A stretch of 61,244 nt of DNA from Candidatus Peribacteria bacterium (GTDB lineage: Bacteria; Patescibacteriota; Gracilibacteria; Absconditabacterales; Absconditicoccaceae). A program made the position numbers and the translations under genes. Positions 11,230 through 21,905 of this stretch are shown in pieces. The stretch is taken from positions 1-61,244 of the forward strand of contig JAISMG010000005.1 in assembly GCA_031276875.1 (NCBI GenBank), in the 5' to 3' direction. The notes beneath the pieces were generated by a model. The model was not told the origin of the DNA. It worked only from the letters and a program-made list of their open reading frames with translations, and did no database searches. The stretch's first letter is position 1. Every line of letters begins with the position of its first letter.

Positions 11230-11405
11230 CATATCAACTGAATAGAAAAACTTTTGGTCGTTCATAAAAAGGAGACTTAGTAAATTCAATGCTGTTCGTA
11301 AGAACTTTGCTCTGCATCTCAAAGAATGTGAGTTCAGATACGGTAAATCAGAACTTGAAATTAAAATACAATTGATTAAACTAATAAAAATAAAATTTAG
11401 CTAGG
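11230..11405 (+). pseudogene. IS1595/ISXO2-type transposase remnant, C-terminal part
   Basis: HING (G from UGA) then, after a one-base frame change in an A-run, NFWSFIKRRLSKFNAVRKN and FALHLKECEFRYG. This matches the ISXO2 C-terminus (GIE-x-FWSF-x-KRRL-xKF and HLKECE-WRY). The presence of UGA at the usual Gly suggests it decayed within this lineage. The surrounding DNA from 11121 to 11476 shows nothing else. Confidence 0.65.
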
Positions 11406-11476
11406 GTATTCTATCCTAGAGCCTAACTTAATTAAAGAAGTCTACGGATAAATATGTTCATAGATTTTTTTTTCTC

Positions 11477-13945
11477 TTACTCGATCAATGAATACCCAAT
11501 CAAAAATTTCGCAACATCCTTAAACACTTTTCCCGAGGTCCATCCTCACCATTGATTAGTTCTTGGGCGAGAAGTTCGCACCAACACTACATACTTAGGA
11601 TTATCTACCGTCATGACTCCGACAAACGTTCCTTGTGTTCGTCCATTTCCTCTTTGGTATTTCCCACGAAAGGCAATCTGTGAAGTTCCGGATTTCGCAC
11701 CAATGAGATAGTTAGGAATTCTCGCATTGTCCCCTACTTCAGCATTTTGTTCCAATACTTGCAAGAGTGCAGTTTTCATTTCTTCACTGACTTCAGGTCT
11801 CACCAATTGGTTCAAAATCTGAGGAGTATTTTCTATCAGTTCTGTTGCAGTGGTATTGCTGGTTTTTTTCTCGGTTCCGTTGACGATCGTTGGTTTGATA
11901 TAACGTCCACCATTGACGATAGCTCCATAGGCTGCTGCCAATTGAATTTGGGTGACTTGTAATCCCTGACCAAACGCATTATTCAAAAATCTGGCTGCTG
12001 ATACCGTCGTCTCATTATCGATAAATCCAGCTTTTTCTTCTCCTAATTCTATTCACGTCAATTTCCCAAATCACAGTTTCGTGAGATAATTATAAAAGAT
12101 TTCTTTTCCTATTCTCTGTACCACTCTTACCATCCCGACATTACACGAATGGATAAGTCCGTGCAAAAACGTGTGATTTCCCATACAAATAGAAGTAGCG
12201 TTTTTAATCGTATAGGGTCAGACTTTTACTTGTCCGTCGTCTTGGTAATAGTCATAAAGTCTGATTTCATCCGTATCTAGCCCGATAGCCATCGTAAAGG
12301 CTTTGAAAATACTTCCCGGTTCAAAGGGGGTAGAAATATTTTTATCCACAAAGACTTGTGCTCCATAGGTATTGGTAGGTAAATATTTTTGCAAGGTGAT
12401 GTCTTGCCTTTCCGTAATGGTTGCTAATTTATACGTTCCTCCACTCATAATATATACTGGGACATCTATATACGTCAAATCATCGACAATATGTGCATTT
12501 TCCTGTCCGAGTGGTTTGAGAATGTAGGCATCATTATAATTATTGGGATTAAAAGTCGGCACATTGACGGACGCTTTCACTTGTCCATTATTCGGGTCAT
12601 AGACCATCACACTAATTGCGTCAGCCTTAAACTGTTCCAAATACTGCTGAGCAATCGTTTCTACTTCTTTTTGGATACCAATATCAATGGTCAGGTATAC
12701 ATCATCTCCATCTTTAGCGTCAATCACTTCAAAATCATTTGCTCCTACCGTTCCAATAAATGACGAAGTACGTCCTTTGATTTTCCCATCGACTCCTTTA
12801 AGCATATCATCAAAGTATTGTTCTATTCCATAATACGCATTTCCGTTTTTGTCCAAATATCCCAAAATATTTGACATAAATTCTCCACGAGGATAATATC
12901 TAATACTATACGGCTCCAAAATTATTCCGTGAAGTACGGGGACATTCTCAGCAGATTTTTCTTTGTAATACGTATCTTTGAGATTTTTTATATCTTGAGC
13001 GATTTGGGGATTAGCTGCCGAAAAAAGTTTAATATATTTATAGGTCTGTTGCTGAAAAAGTTTCGTTAATTCTTGAGGAGACAGGCTGTAGCCGTATTTG
13101 GTTAACAGCACTTGTAATTGTGCTTTGTCTCTGAGCGTAGAAGTAGATTTTGTCGGTATCACATACACATAGTGTTCACTTATCACTTGAATAAACGGAA
13201 ACTGTTGTTTCATCAATTCCTCCAAAAATGCAGTATCCGTAAAAAATCCGAGATAATTCCTTTCTTTTATTCAGATTTGTATTTTTTCTGTGAGTCTTTG
13301 AGTGATGAGTTCCATCGCTTTTGTCTCTGTAAATCCCGAAATAATCTGTATTCTTTTCTCATCAAATCCCGAAAAATCAAACGTATCATATTCTGGAGAT
13401 TTTACCCCAGAACCATAATAAAAAAGCTGAGGTGGTTTGAGGAGCAGTTCGGTATTCGTGAAATTTTCCACATTTTGGACGCATTTTTCAGGGCTTACTT
13501 GGTCCATTCCATTGATAATGCACAAATGTTTGTAGACGATAGGCGTTAAAAGTTCGATTAAACGTCCTTTGAGAGAAACGCCTCCCGTCGTATTTCCTAC
13601 CAAAGTAGGGTCTAGAGCTACATCGTACAACGAAAGATTTTCTGTTAATTTTACGGGTTGTCCGGATTTATCCATTGCATAAATATTTCCTCTATTGGCT
13701 TTTACCGATGTAGACCTAGTATGTTGGGCATTAAGTTTTGTGTCATACATCGTATGTTGGATGACTTGAAAATAAAAGAGTCTGACAATAATAATCATAA
13801 ATAAAAAAAGAAAGAAGCTAATCAGCAGTACTTCTTTCGTAAAAACAATACTCCTCAAGAAAGGAATTTTCTGCAAAAATATCTCAAAGTGTTCAGAGAG
13901 CGTACGGGACTTTTTGTATGATTTATGATAGGGAGAAGTATACAT
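11477..13945 (-). CDS. Class B penicillin-binding protein (FtsI/PBP2-type transpeptidase)
   Basis: An 822-residue bitopic membrane protein that cross-links peptidoglycan. One membrane segment lies at about 38-62, followed by a dimerisation/pedestal region and the transpeptidase domain. The active-site SxxK is S545-IFK, the second motif is SCN in HSCNVGMV, and the KTG-box is K751-SGTSQ. It is longer than usual FtsI (about 600), mainly in the pedestal. Five UGA codons encode glycine (for example KIQIG and QWGWTSG). It is followed on the same strand by genes for the cell envelope. Assignment to division (FtsI) or elongation (PBP2) cannot be made from sequence alone. Confidence 0.9.
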
Positions 13946-13996
13946 TATTGATAATGATAATAGGATGAGTAGATGTGAGGATTTCAGCTTTTTGGA

Positions 13997-14491
13997 CTAT
14001 TCTTCTATTTCATATCCATAGGTAGTAGCAAACGTTTTTTGTACTTCTTCCAACTCCTTATTGAGCGTTTGTAGGTTCTTTTCTAGTTCTCCTAATTCTT
14101 TTTCTAATGTGATGTAGGCGGTTTCCTGTTCGGGTGTCCATACGGTGTTTTCTCGATATGGAAATAGTTCGCCAAATTTTTGCAAATAGGAAATCAACGC
14201 CTGAAGCAAAGTATCTGTTGCATTTCTAAAACTGGTATCATTTTTATATGCTTCCAAAGCTACGGTTTCTTTTTGCATAGCGGTGCAAGTTTCCAATGCT
14301 GTGGTGTGGAGTTCCTTTACATATGCATAATTTTCTTGTTGCAAAGCACTTTGCATCAATGCTTCAGCAGTAAAACATTTATCAGTAAATTCTACCAATT
14401 TGTCATTGTAATCTGTCACATCTACTTTTCCACACCCTGTGAGCAATACGGTAAGGGTAACCAAGATACATCCTGAGAAGAGTTTTTTCAT
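13997..14491 (-). CDS. Small lipoprotein
   Basis: A 164-residue protein with a signal peptide and lipobox LTGC (Cys near residue 20), so it is predicted to be lipid-anchored outside the membrane. The remainder is helical and rich in Glu, Thr and Gln (ELEKNLQTLNKELEE near the C-terminus), suggesting a coiled coil. No UGA is used. I know no family. It lies 51 bases upstream of the PBP gene on the same strand and could be its operon partner. Confidence 0.75.
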   Translation of the reverse strand: MKKLFSGCILVTLTVLLTGCGKVDVTDYNDKLVEFTDKCFTAEALMQSALQQENYAYVKELHTTALETCTAMQKETVALEAYKNDTSFRNATDTLLQALISYLQKFGELFPYRENTVWTPEQETAYITLEKELGELEKNLQTLNKELEEVQKTFATTYGYEIEE

Positions 14492-14651
14492 TGTATAAGA
14501 GGTAAGAATAAAAATCTGATATGTTCACCATAAGTATTTTTGTATAAAAATCAATCTCATTTTCACGATGGAAAATTGAAAAGAGCAATAAAGAAGACAG
14601 TAGGATGTTTAGTGTATCGTTGTCGGTGCATTTTGCTTGAAAGTTAACCGA

Positions 14652-15014
14652 TTAAGAAAATAAATTCACTATCACTCTCACAAATGCATACGAAAGGAAA
14701 CAAATCACAATTCCTATTCCAGCACCCAATAATCCTTTTGTCGCTTTTTTCATATCTTCTTTGTCTCCTCTTGCCATTACCAGCTTTACCCCATTAAAAA
14801 TCAGAAAAGCAAAGCAGACAAATCAAATCATATACCAAAGATACTGATTGATAAAAGAAATCGTTCCCAACACTGTTTCTGGGTTGCCTTCAATTTGGGT
14901 ACGTTTGATATTCACGTCATCGTAGTTTCCTCTTGGAAGGGTGACACTAATTCCATAGGTGATTTGAGTGAGTATTCCTGCAATAAAAGGCAGACTTAAA
15001 AGTTTCTTTAGCAT
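14652..15014 (-). CDS. Pilin-like small membrane protein (Mbov_0395/TrbC-VirB2-like)
   Basis: A 120-residue protein with a leader peptide and two membrane segments (about 52-75 and 93-117) separated by a short charged loop, MARGDKEDMKK. This layout, with the loop G-(D)-KEDMKKA and a second helix beginning GLLGAGIGIV, is that of the pilin-like conjugal-transfer proteins common in CPR genomes. One UGA is in frame (WYMIG). It lies just downstream of a similar gene, suggesting a two-gene unit of a type IV secretion-like system. Confidence 0.65.
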
Positions 15015-15029
15015 TTTTGTAGAGGGTTA

Positions 15030-15575
15030 TTAAACTAAATGAGAAGTATCGGAAATGTGCTGATGATAACTAATTTCTTTCAAGGTGCTTTCTCCCACTG
15101 AACGCAAAAGATTGATAATCACCACACTAAAGAGGGCAACTAAAATCCCGCACGCAATATACACTAAATTCCATCTTGCTTTACTTGGGTCTTCTCCATT
15201 TCCACTTTTGGTGATGTATAGAATTCCATTGATAATCGTCATTGTTACAGAAAGAACGATGGTTAACATAAGGATAAATTGAGTAATTTTGATAATAGTG
15301 CTTGGTCTTTGTTTTAATATATCAGTTTCAGGGTCAAAGTCCAAATTAATTTCTGTTTTTCCTTTAATCATTTCATTTCCTACAGCATTTTTTGTATTTC
15401 CCAAATCGATAATCGTTTCTTTTCTATTTGCCAAACAGTACGCCTGTTGCATTAAATCTCCGTAATCACAATAATCTTCCCCTACATACTGAGCAAAACT
15501 CGTACCAAAAAATCCTATTCCTCACAGAAGAATGGTTCAACATAGCAATACTAACGAAAGGGAACATGATTTCAT
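15030..15575 (-). CDS. Pilin-like membrane protein (T4SS type)
   Basis: A 181-residue protein with an N-terminal signal sequence (MKSCSLSLVLLC) and two strong membrane segments (about 95-120 and 140-160). The loop between them is SGNGEDPSKARW, the G-x-EDPSKA pattern seen in Mbov_0395-like pilins. The start was set upstream of an internal ATG because the extension supplies a signal peptide and crosses two UGA codons in frame. Two cysteine pairs (DYCDYG, AYCLAN) lie between the signal and the first helix. It is probably co-expressed with the next pilin-like gene. Confidence 0.65.
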
Positions 15576-15580
15576 TGGGA

Positions 15581-15988
15581 TTAGATTTTGTCAAGTAAAT
15601 GTTCAGCTTCTACTTCTTCCTGTTCCCTGCTTGCTCTTTCGGCTGCTTGAAGGGTAGCTTTTTGTTGCTGATACACAGGAGAAGAAAACGCTTTTTCGTA
15701 TTTCTTTTTGATTTCTTCTTGTTTCTCTTGATATTTTTTTTCAATTTCTGCGAGTTTTTCTTTTTCTCTTGTCAAAATCTCTCTTAATTTATCTATCTGT
15801 TCTTTATTCATCAGCGGATACAAATCAAACCAGCTTTGTTTTTCTTTTTCCTCACTAATGGATTTACTTTCCAAAATCAGGATAATCAAATCACTATGTT
15901 CTCTGAGAAACGCTTCTGGAATAGTAAATTTACTCGCGGGTTCTACGAGATGGGCTGGGAGATATTGAGTTAAAAGTTCGGTATTCAT
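15581..15988 (-). CDS. Hypothetical coiled-coil protein
   Basis: A 135-residue soluble protein without UGA. Residues 60-115 form a strongly predicted coiled coil of Lys/Glu heptads (EKEKLAEIEKKYQEKQEEIK). The N-terminal third is compact and unrecognised. Its stop is only six bases from the start of the pilin-like gene at 15575, so the two are likely in one transcript. No function can be inferred beyond a possible structural or assembly role. Confidence 0.6.
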   Translation of the reverse strand: MNTELLTQYLPAHLVEPASKFTIPEAFLREHSDLIILILESKSISEEKEKQSWFDLYPLMNKEQIDKLREILTREKEKLAEIEKKYQEKQEEIKKKYEKAFSSPVYQQQKATLQAAERASREQEEVEAEHLLDKI

Positions 15989-16014
15989 ATGAGCAATATA
16001 AGAGAGGTAAAAGG

Positions 16015-16170
16015 TTATTTTTCTGTAGAATTAGCAAATTGTTGTTCCAAGAACTGGTCGATTTGTTCCACTTCTTTTTGGTGATAGGCTTTGGATTTTT
16101 CTTCCACGTCTTTGACTTTATTCATATTGTGGAGCATTTTTTGGAGTTCTCTTCGGGAAAGTCTTTTCAT
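16015..16170 (-). CDS. Small basic hypothetical protein
   Basis: The start at 16170 (MKRLSRRELQKML) is preferred over a longer frame starting at 16200, because GGAGGAGG lies immediately before it. This is one of very few clear Shine-Dalgarno motifs in the window. The 51-residue product has a basic N-terminus and an acidic helical remainder (KDVEEKSKAYHQKEVEQIDQ). The helix-rich start might suggest a ribosome- or nucleic-acid-associated role, but that is speculative. It lies between pilT and the coiled-coil gene on the same strand. Confidence 0.5.
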   Translation of the reverse strand: MKRLSRRELQKMLHNMNKVKDVEEKSKAYHQKEVEQIDQFLEQQFANSTEK

Positions 16171-16261
16171 CTTTCCTCCTCCATAGAAGTGTTCTTGCAT
16201 TTTGTTATATCATATATTAAATAAAATCATCTGTAATCTTCCGTAATCATCTGCAATCTTG

Positions 16262-17335
16262 CTACAGTATTCTGTTATTTACCAATTGTTCTGCTTCGCT
16301 AGCGTCAATCACTTGTCTATCCAGCAGCTTTTTAGCATATTGTTTCATCGTAATCATTCCATTTTGACTGGAGGTTTCGATAATGTTTTGGATTTGTTCG
16401 ATTTCTCTTTTTTTCAAGTTGTTTCTGACTGCGTTATTATTGAGCAAGAGTTCAAAGATAGCAATTCTTCCCATTCCATCTTTTCTTTTCACTAGGGCTT
16501 GGGAAAGCACTCCTGAGAGCGAATCCGCCAATCTTTCCACAATACCTGCCTGCATATCAGAAGGGAAAAAGGATAAAAATCTGTTTAAGGTTGCCGTTGC
16601 GGAATTGGTATGCAAGGTAGAAAACACTAAATGTCCGGTTTCTGCCAAATCCAATACTGCTTCTGCGGTTTCTGTATTTCTGATTTCTCCTACCAAGATA
16701 ACGTTTGGGTCTTCTCTCAATGCGGATTTAATAGCATTATCAAAGCTCCACGTATCGTGTCCAATTTCTCTCTGGGAAATCAAGGATTTTTTCGCCTGAA
16801 ACACATATTCAATCGGGTCTTCAATCGTAATGATATTGTAAGGCAACGTTTTATTGATTTCTTCTAGCATCGCCACAATGGAGGTGGATTTTCCCGCTCC
16901 CGTCGGTCCTGTCACAAGAAATAATCCTTTCTGTGATGCCAAGATATTTTTTTTAATCGTATCTGCGGTATTTTGAAACATAATTTCATCTAAGGTCATA
17001 GGTACGCTATTGATTTTTCTCATCACGACGCCAATTCTTCCGGTGGAAAGAAAGGAATTGACTCTATAGGCGGTTCCATCTTTGGAGACGTAGGCAAAGT
17101 CAGCTTCCTTATCTGCTAGGAATTTTTCAAATCTTTGAGGATTGTTTTTAAAAAGCTGTCTGAGAATGATTTCCATACTTTCATCTCAAATTCTTCCCAT
17201 CTCTTCTTTTCTGACGATTTCACCATTGAGCCTATAGGACACAAATTCATTAGCTGAAAGGTGGAGGTCGGAGATGTTTTGATTGCCGGCAATGAGTTTT
17301 AAAACAGACTCAATGTCTAGTCAGATACCTTGCAT
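16262..17335 (-). CDS. pilT: Type IV pilus retraction ATPase PilT
   Basis: A 357-residue hexameric secretion ATPase that powers pilus retraction at the inner face of the membrane. Walker A is GPTGAGKS (about 144-151). The Asp box contains ITIEDPIE, Walker B is NVILVGEIRN and the His box is ETGHLVFSTLHTNS. The N-terminus carries the PilT-type domain SDLHLSANE. Length is normal for PilT and shorter than PilB. Two UGA codons (MQGIG, GRIG) are in frame, so the start at 17335 is upstream of the apparent standard-code start. Its promoter is close to consensus. PilD is at 20943-21842. Confidence 0.93.
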
Positions 17336-17375
17336 ACGTGTAGTTTAGAAACTAAAACAATAATTTTTCTACTTA

Positions 17376-17404
17376 ATTATACGAGAAAAGGGTTGATTTG
17401 TCAA
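17376..17404 (-). promoter_or_regulatory. Near-consensus promoter of pilT
   Basis: Minus strand TTGACA (17399-17404), a 17-base spacer and TATAAT (17376-17381), an exact sigma-70 consensus, 41 bases before the pilT ATG. The rest of 17405-17633 holds no gene; a TTGCATTT-CCTCTCTATATTCC element sits at about 17599-17620, upstream of atpB, and a similar one precedes atpE. Confidence 0.75.
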
Positions 17405-17633
17405 AATTTTGAGGACTTTTTTTCAAATGGAGGAAGAAATGGTATGCTATATGGCTTATGAAGGGGGAAGATAAATTTTGTTTTCACCCTCTGTGTTCTA
17501 AAATCCCCGTTTTTAGCCGGTAGAGGGTGGTACAATAAGTTACCCTCCCTTTTGCATTTATACGGTGAATTATAATTTTTAAGCATTATAATTTTTCCTT
17601 GCATTTCCTCTCTATATTCCTACATTTTTTCGT

Positions 17634-18515
17634 ATGCAATCTGTTTTTCTTTTTCTCTCTCAACCTGTGTTTGTAGGGGCTCTCGCTATTGGAGTCTGTA
17701 TTTTATTACTGTGAATGACGTTTCATATCGTTTCTATCAGAGCGAAAAGAGGGAAAAGTCAGAAAAGTTTTTCCCTGACTATTGATTATCTGATGGAAAC
17801 CGTGTACAATTTCTTTGAAGATATTTTGGGAGAAAAAGCTCCTTTTTGGATAAAATCCTATATTACTAATCTTTTTTTAATCATTCTGATTGCAAATTTA
17901 TTGGGATTGGCGTTGGATATTCTGCTTTCTCCTTTCCCTTTTTTAGAGCAATATATTCAGAGTCCTACAGGAGATATTTCGTTTACGTTGGCGTTGGCGA
18001 TAGGAAGTGTGGGAGTTCTACTGGTGATTGAAGCAAAGACGAAAGGAATAAGGAAATTTTTGTATAGTTATTTGCCTGTTTTGGGGACCAATCTTTTTGC
18101 TCTTTCCAAACCTTCTACTCATCTTTGGCGTTATTATCTTGTCCGACCGTTTGCAAAGAGTTTTGATATCATAATTTCACTCTTTATTGGTGTTCTGAAT
18201 AGTATTGGAATGGTTGCCAAAGTCATTTCTCTTGCGTTTAGGTTGTATGGAAATATGATGGCAGGTTCAATTTTGCTTGCAGTGATTTCAATGATGATGG
18301 GACAAATGACCAAAAGTTGGCTTGCTGGCTGGGAATTTCCTTTTCTTATTCCGTTGATTTTTTATCTGCAAAGTGCATTAACTGCGGTGGTACAAGCGTT
18401 TGTTTTTTCGCTGTTGATGAGTGTTTTTATCAAAATGTCTCTGGAAGAGGAGCAAGAGCCAAAAAAGCTGAAAGAAGATTTCGTTAGTCAAGCGTTAGTA
18501 GAGCATATGCAGTAG
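17634..18515 (+). CDS. atpB: F-type ATP synthase subunit a
   Basis: A 293-residue membrane protein forming the ion half-channels of F0. Several membrane helices are evident. The conserved helix contains LAFRLYGNMMAGS, whose Arg (AGG) is the essential residue facing the c-ring, and the last helix is LQSALTAVVQAFVFSLLMSV. One UGA (LLLG) lies in the first helix and moves the start upstream of the apparent standard-code start. The gene stands apart from atpE/atpF (36.8 kb), so the F0 genes are not one operon here. It converges with the sugar transferase gene. Confidence 0.9.
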
Positions 18516-18534
18516 TTTCATTTAAAAAATGATG

Positions 18535-19914
18535 CTATTTCCCCTTAAATACTACTCCAAACGTAGCGAAAATAACATATAAATCCATCGCCAAAGACCA
18601 GTTTTGGATATAATATAATTCCAATTTTGCCTCTTCTTCAAAAGGGATATTGTCTCTTCCAAATACTTGTGAATATCCCGTAATTCACGGTTTGATACTC
18701 AGAACTCTTTTCATTCGTGGTTCATATTTTGCTACTTCTTCAGGCAAATGGGGTCTAGGTCCCACCAACGACATACTTCCCATAAAAATTTGAAAAAGCT
18801 GAGGTAATTCATCCAGAGATGTTTTTCTGAGAAATTTTCCTACTCTCGTAATTCTAGGGTCATTTTTGATTTTTGGGAGGATACCTTTTCTATTATTCGC
18901 ATCACTTTCAATCAACTTTTGGTACAACTCATCTGCTTCTTTCCCTCCATAACCAACACTCATATGGGTGTACATTGTGCGGAATTTGTAAAACGTGAAG
19001 ACCTTTCAGCCTTTTCCTACTCTTTTTGATTTATAAATCACAGGACCCGAACTATCCAATTTGACTATCACGGCAATCACCAACATAAAAGGTATTCCAA
19101 TACAAATTCCTATGATAGAACCAACAATATCGCATATTCTTTTGAGAATAACTGCCCATCCATCCAATTTGGAATGTTTATATTCCATAGCGATGATGGA
19201 GTCAATTTTTTCTGCTTTGTAGACGACATCTTCCAAAAAATACCCTTCACTAATATGGAAAAATCTTGTGTCATAAAATCTGATTTTTTCAAACAATATT
19301 TGGAGCCCTTCTTTTTCAAAGTTTCCCAATGCAACGGTCATACTATAGTGAGAAAAATCGGTATTTTCGACATCTTTCCATTCAATGAATTCCGTTGGGA
19401 ATGCAAAATTTTCTTGAATTTTTTCAATAATTCCCCCATTGTCCAATGGAGAATGAGAAACAATCAGGATTTTTTTTCCTTTTCTTCTCTGCAACATATA
19501 ATCTATAGCATACCATATTTGGTCAAATAGAAAAAGAAACAGATAGGTAAAAAGTGCAGTAGAAATAATCACAAACCTTGAAATTCCCCACACAAAAAGC
19601 AATCCTTGTCCAAAATACGAAACAAACGTAATACTGATAGCTCGGTACACTCGAACTTTAGATAACGTTTTGACGTAATTATCGCTACTCGTATCTAGTG
19701 CATATAAATTTTTTATCCATCCCCACACCACAAAAATAAACGCAGAACAGAGAGCAAAAATTTTCAATTCATCAACGTTAATCAAAGGAATATTCAACGG
19801 TAATAGGTTTTCCCACATTCTCAGGCGATAGGTCAATCAAAATACTACTAAAATAATCAGAAAATGCATAAAAGGTCTCAAAAGACGGAAAACTCTAATT
19901 CGGTTCGTATGCAT
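18535..19914 (-). CDS. Polyprenyl-phosphate sugar-1-phosphate transferase (WcaJ/bacterial sugar transferase family)
   Basis: A 459-residue integral membrane enzyme expected to load the first sugar-phos­phate onto undecaprenyl phosphate for surface polysaccharide or glycoprotein glycan. The N-terminal part has about four to five membrane segments and a nucleotide-binding-like domain (KKILIVSHSPLDNGG). The C-terminal catalytic domain has the re-entrant helix, KFRTM, RKTSLDELPQ and SLVGPRPHLPEEV, all diagnostic. Three UGA codons are in frame (VFG, GKGG, IKPG). No glycosyltransferases flank it, so the sugar cannot be guessed. Confidence 0.9.
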
Positions 19915-20034
19915 ACGATAAGAAAAGTAATTAAAACATTCTATACACTTCCAAAAGATACAGATTTATACGAAGAAAGCAAGTGGTCTTGGCTTGCAAG
20001 TTAAGAGGATTTTTTAGGTTATTCAAAATTTCTT

Positions 20035-20943
20035 TTACTTTATCCATTCTTTTTCTGTAGGCTCTTTTTCGTAGCGATACCGCTTTAAAGCCTTAAGCAC
20101 CAGAAATAACACAATCCCTAAAAGACTGACTATCCACAGCAATAACTTAAACACTCCTATCAGCAGCACATACATCAAAAGCAATACTGCTACTTGTAAT
20201 CCGTCGCTGGTTTGAGTAGCTTTGAGCTTTTGCATTACAAATTCACAACTATTTTTGCTGATAGAGCTTTGTAGTTCGAGAGCTTCCGTTTGGAAAAATT
20301 CCTTACTGCGTTCCCAAAATACTTCTATTTCCGTTTTTGGCTGTGGTGAAGTCGGCAATTCTGGGACAATGGAAAGGGCAGGAGAAGCTGATGTAATCCC
20401 CAAAAATGCCTTAAATTGGGTTCGTCAGCTTTTTACCTTTTGGAGATGTTCAACGATTTGTTCTCTTGGAGCTTGCAAAAGATTTTGCGGAAAGTGGTCG
20501 ATTTCTTCACAACTAAAAGGGATTTGAGCGTATTTTCCCACCATTAAAACACTAAAAAACAGCGTAAGTATTGCTGCAATCGTGTAGCCTCCTTCAGTAA
20601 AATAGCTAAACGCAGAAAAGCGGATACTCGTTCTGAGTTGAGAAAAGAGCATATATACCATCAGAGCTATTGCAACATGAAACAGGAAAACTTCCAGATA
20701 CGAATGCCGATGACTTCCTGCAAAAAGTATCAGTTCTCAGATAAAGAGTCCTAGCAGGATAAGTCGTACCAATTTCGTATTACGATGATACCATTCGATA
20801 GCAAAAAAATAGAGAGCAATAAACAGCACAATAAAGCTGAGAAAAGGAATGAGAAAGGAATTTGACGTAAAAAGGCTCATCGTGCATATCACATACGCAA
20901 CGCCTGTAATCAAAGAAACCATCAAACATCTAACGTGGTGCAT
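20035..20943 (-). CDS. Hypothetical multi-pass membrane protein
   Basis: A 302-residue protein with about five membrane helices in the first 150 residues, a soluble stretch containing SCEEIDHFP and NSCEFVMQK, and one or two further helices (LQVAVLLLMYVLLIGVF). Two UGA codons are in frame. Its ATG overlaps the stop of the prepilin peptidase gene (TAATG), so the pair is translationally coupled. The context suggests a role in pilus or envelope biogenesis, but no family is recognised. Confidence 0.7.
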
Positions 20944-21842
20944 TATAACGAATAATGAACTAAAAAGCTGAGTATTTCCTGCCCAAACAGCATCATCCCT
21001 ACAAAAGCGACAATCATTGCCGGCAAAAAGGGCAACACCTTCCCAGAAGAAGCGATGGGAATGTTTATTTTAGCTTGTTGAGAAGAAAAACATCCTCAGG
21101 TAATCAAAACCCGCTGAATACCGAAAAAAAGAAGTCCGAGAAGACAACTTATCACGAGATAACTCACTACCAAATACCCTCGTTGCAGAGCGGACGTCAA
21201 AGGGACACCAACAGGAAAAACACTTCAGAGTATCCCCGCCAGTATGACATCACCAAATCCAAATCCTTCAGCTTTTTGGTGAAATCTCCACGTGACATAC
21301 CGTTTCGCCCCATAATAAATACAAAGAAACACCAGAAAAAAAATTATCATTCCTTGCAATGCTGGTCGAAGATTGTAGCCCATTCCCCATTGTCCAAAGA
21401 ACGAAAGCAAAAGAAAAAGCAGACTAGCGGTTAAGTGCAGTTCGTATGCTTTAAGGTCATATAAAAGAATAAGGAATAGTAATCGAAGTCATATCGTAGG
21501 AAGCAGAGCTTGTCTGTACCATTCAAAGACATCTCCCATTCCTAGTACCATTCGTACGCTCACAAAAATTGCTACTGTTCCCAGTTCCAAGATGGGATAC
21601 CATCGAGAAAGTTTAGTGTGACAGTAGCGACATTTTCCTTGCTGGGAAAAGAAACTCCAAAGAGGGATAAGGTCTCTAGTATCTAACGTATGATGACAAT
21701 GTCTGCAATGTGAACGCCCAAAGAGAAACCCTTTGAGGGTAGTTCGTGAAGGAACATCCCCCAATCTGAAAAAGATGACAGACCCAAACGAGCCAAATAA
21801 GAGTCAAAGAAGTAGTAGAGAGAAGAAATGAAGTACAACCAT
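20943..21842 (-). CDS. pilD: Prepilin peptidase (type IV leader peptidase, PilD/GspO)
   Basis: A 299-residue polytopic aspartyl protease that trims and usually N-methylates type IV prepilins. The N-terminal cytoplasmic domain has the paired zinc motifs CRHC and CRYC. The catalytic aspartates are in LYDLKAYE and in the GxGD motif GFGFGD. Four UGA codons encode glycine (for example LLLG and AGILG). Several CGA/CGG codons lie inside hydrophobic helices (IGL-CGA-LLFLIL, GIQ-CGG-VLI), where Trp makes far better sense than Arg. It acts with PilT; no classical type IV pilin gene is visible in the window. Confidence 0.9.
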
Positions 21843-21905
21843 TACCACAAGATACAAGAGAATAAAATACTGAAAGAAAACAAGCAAAAAAATTGCATAC
21901 AAATC

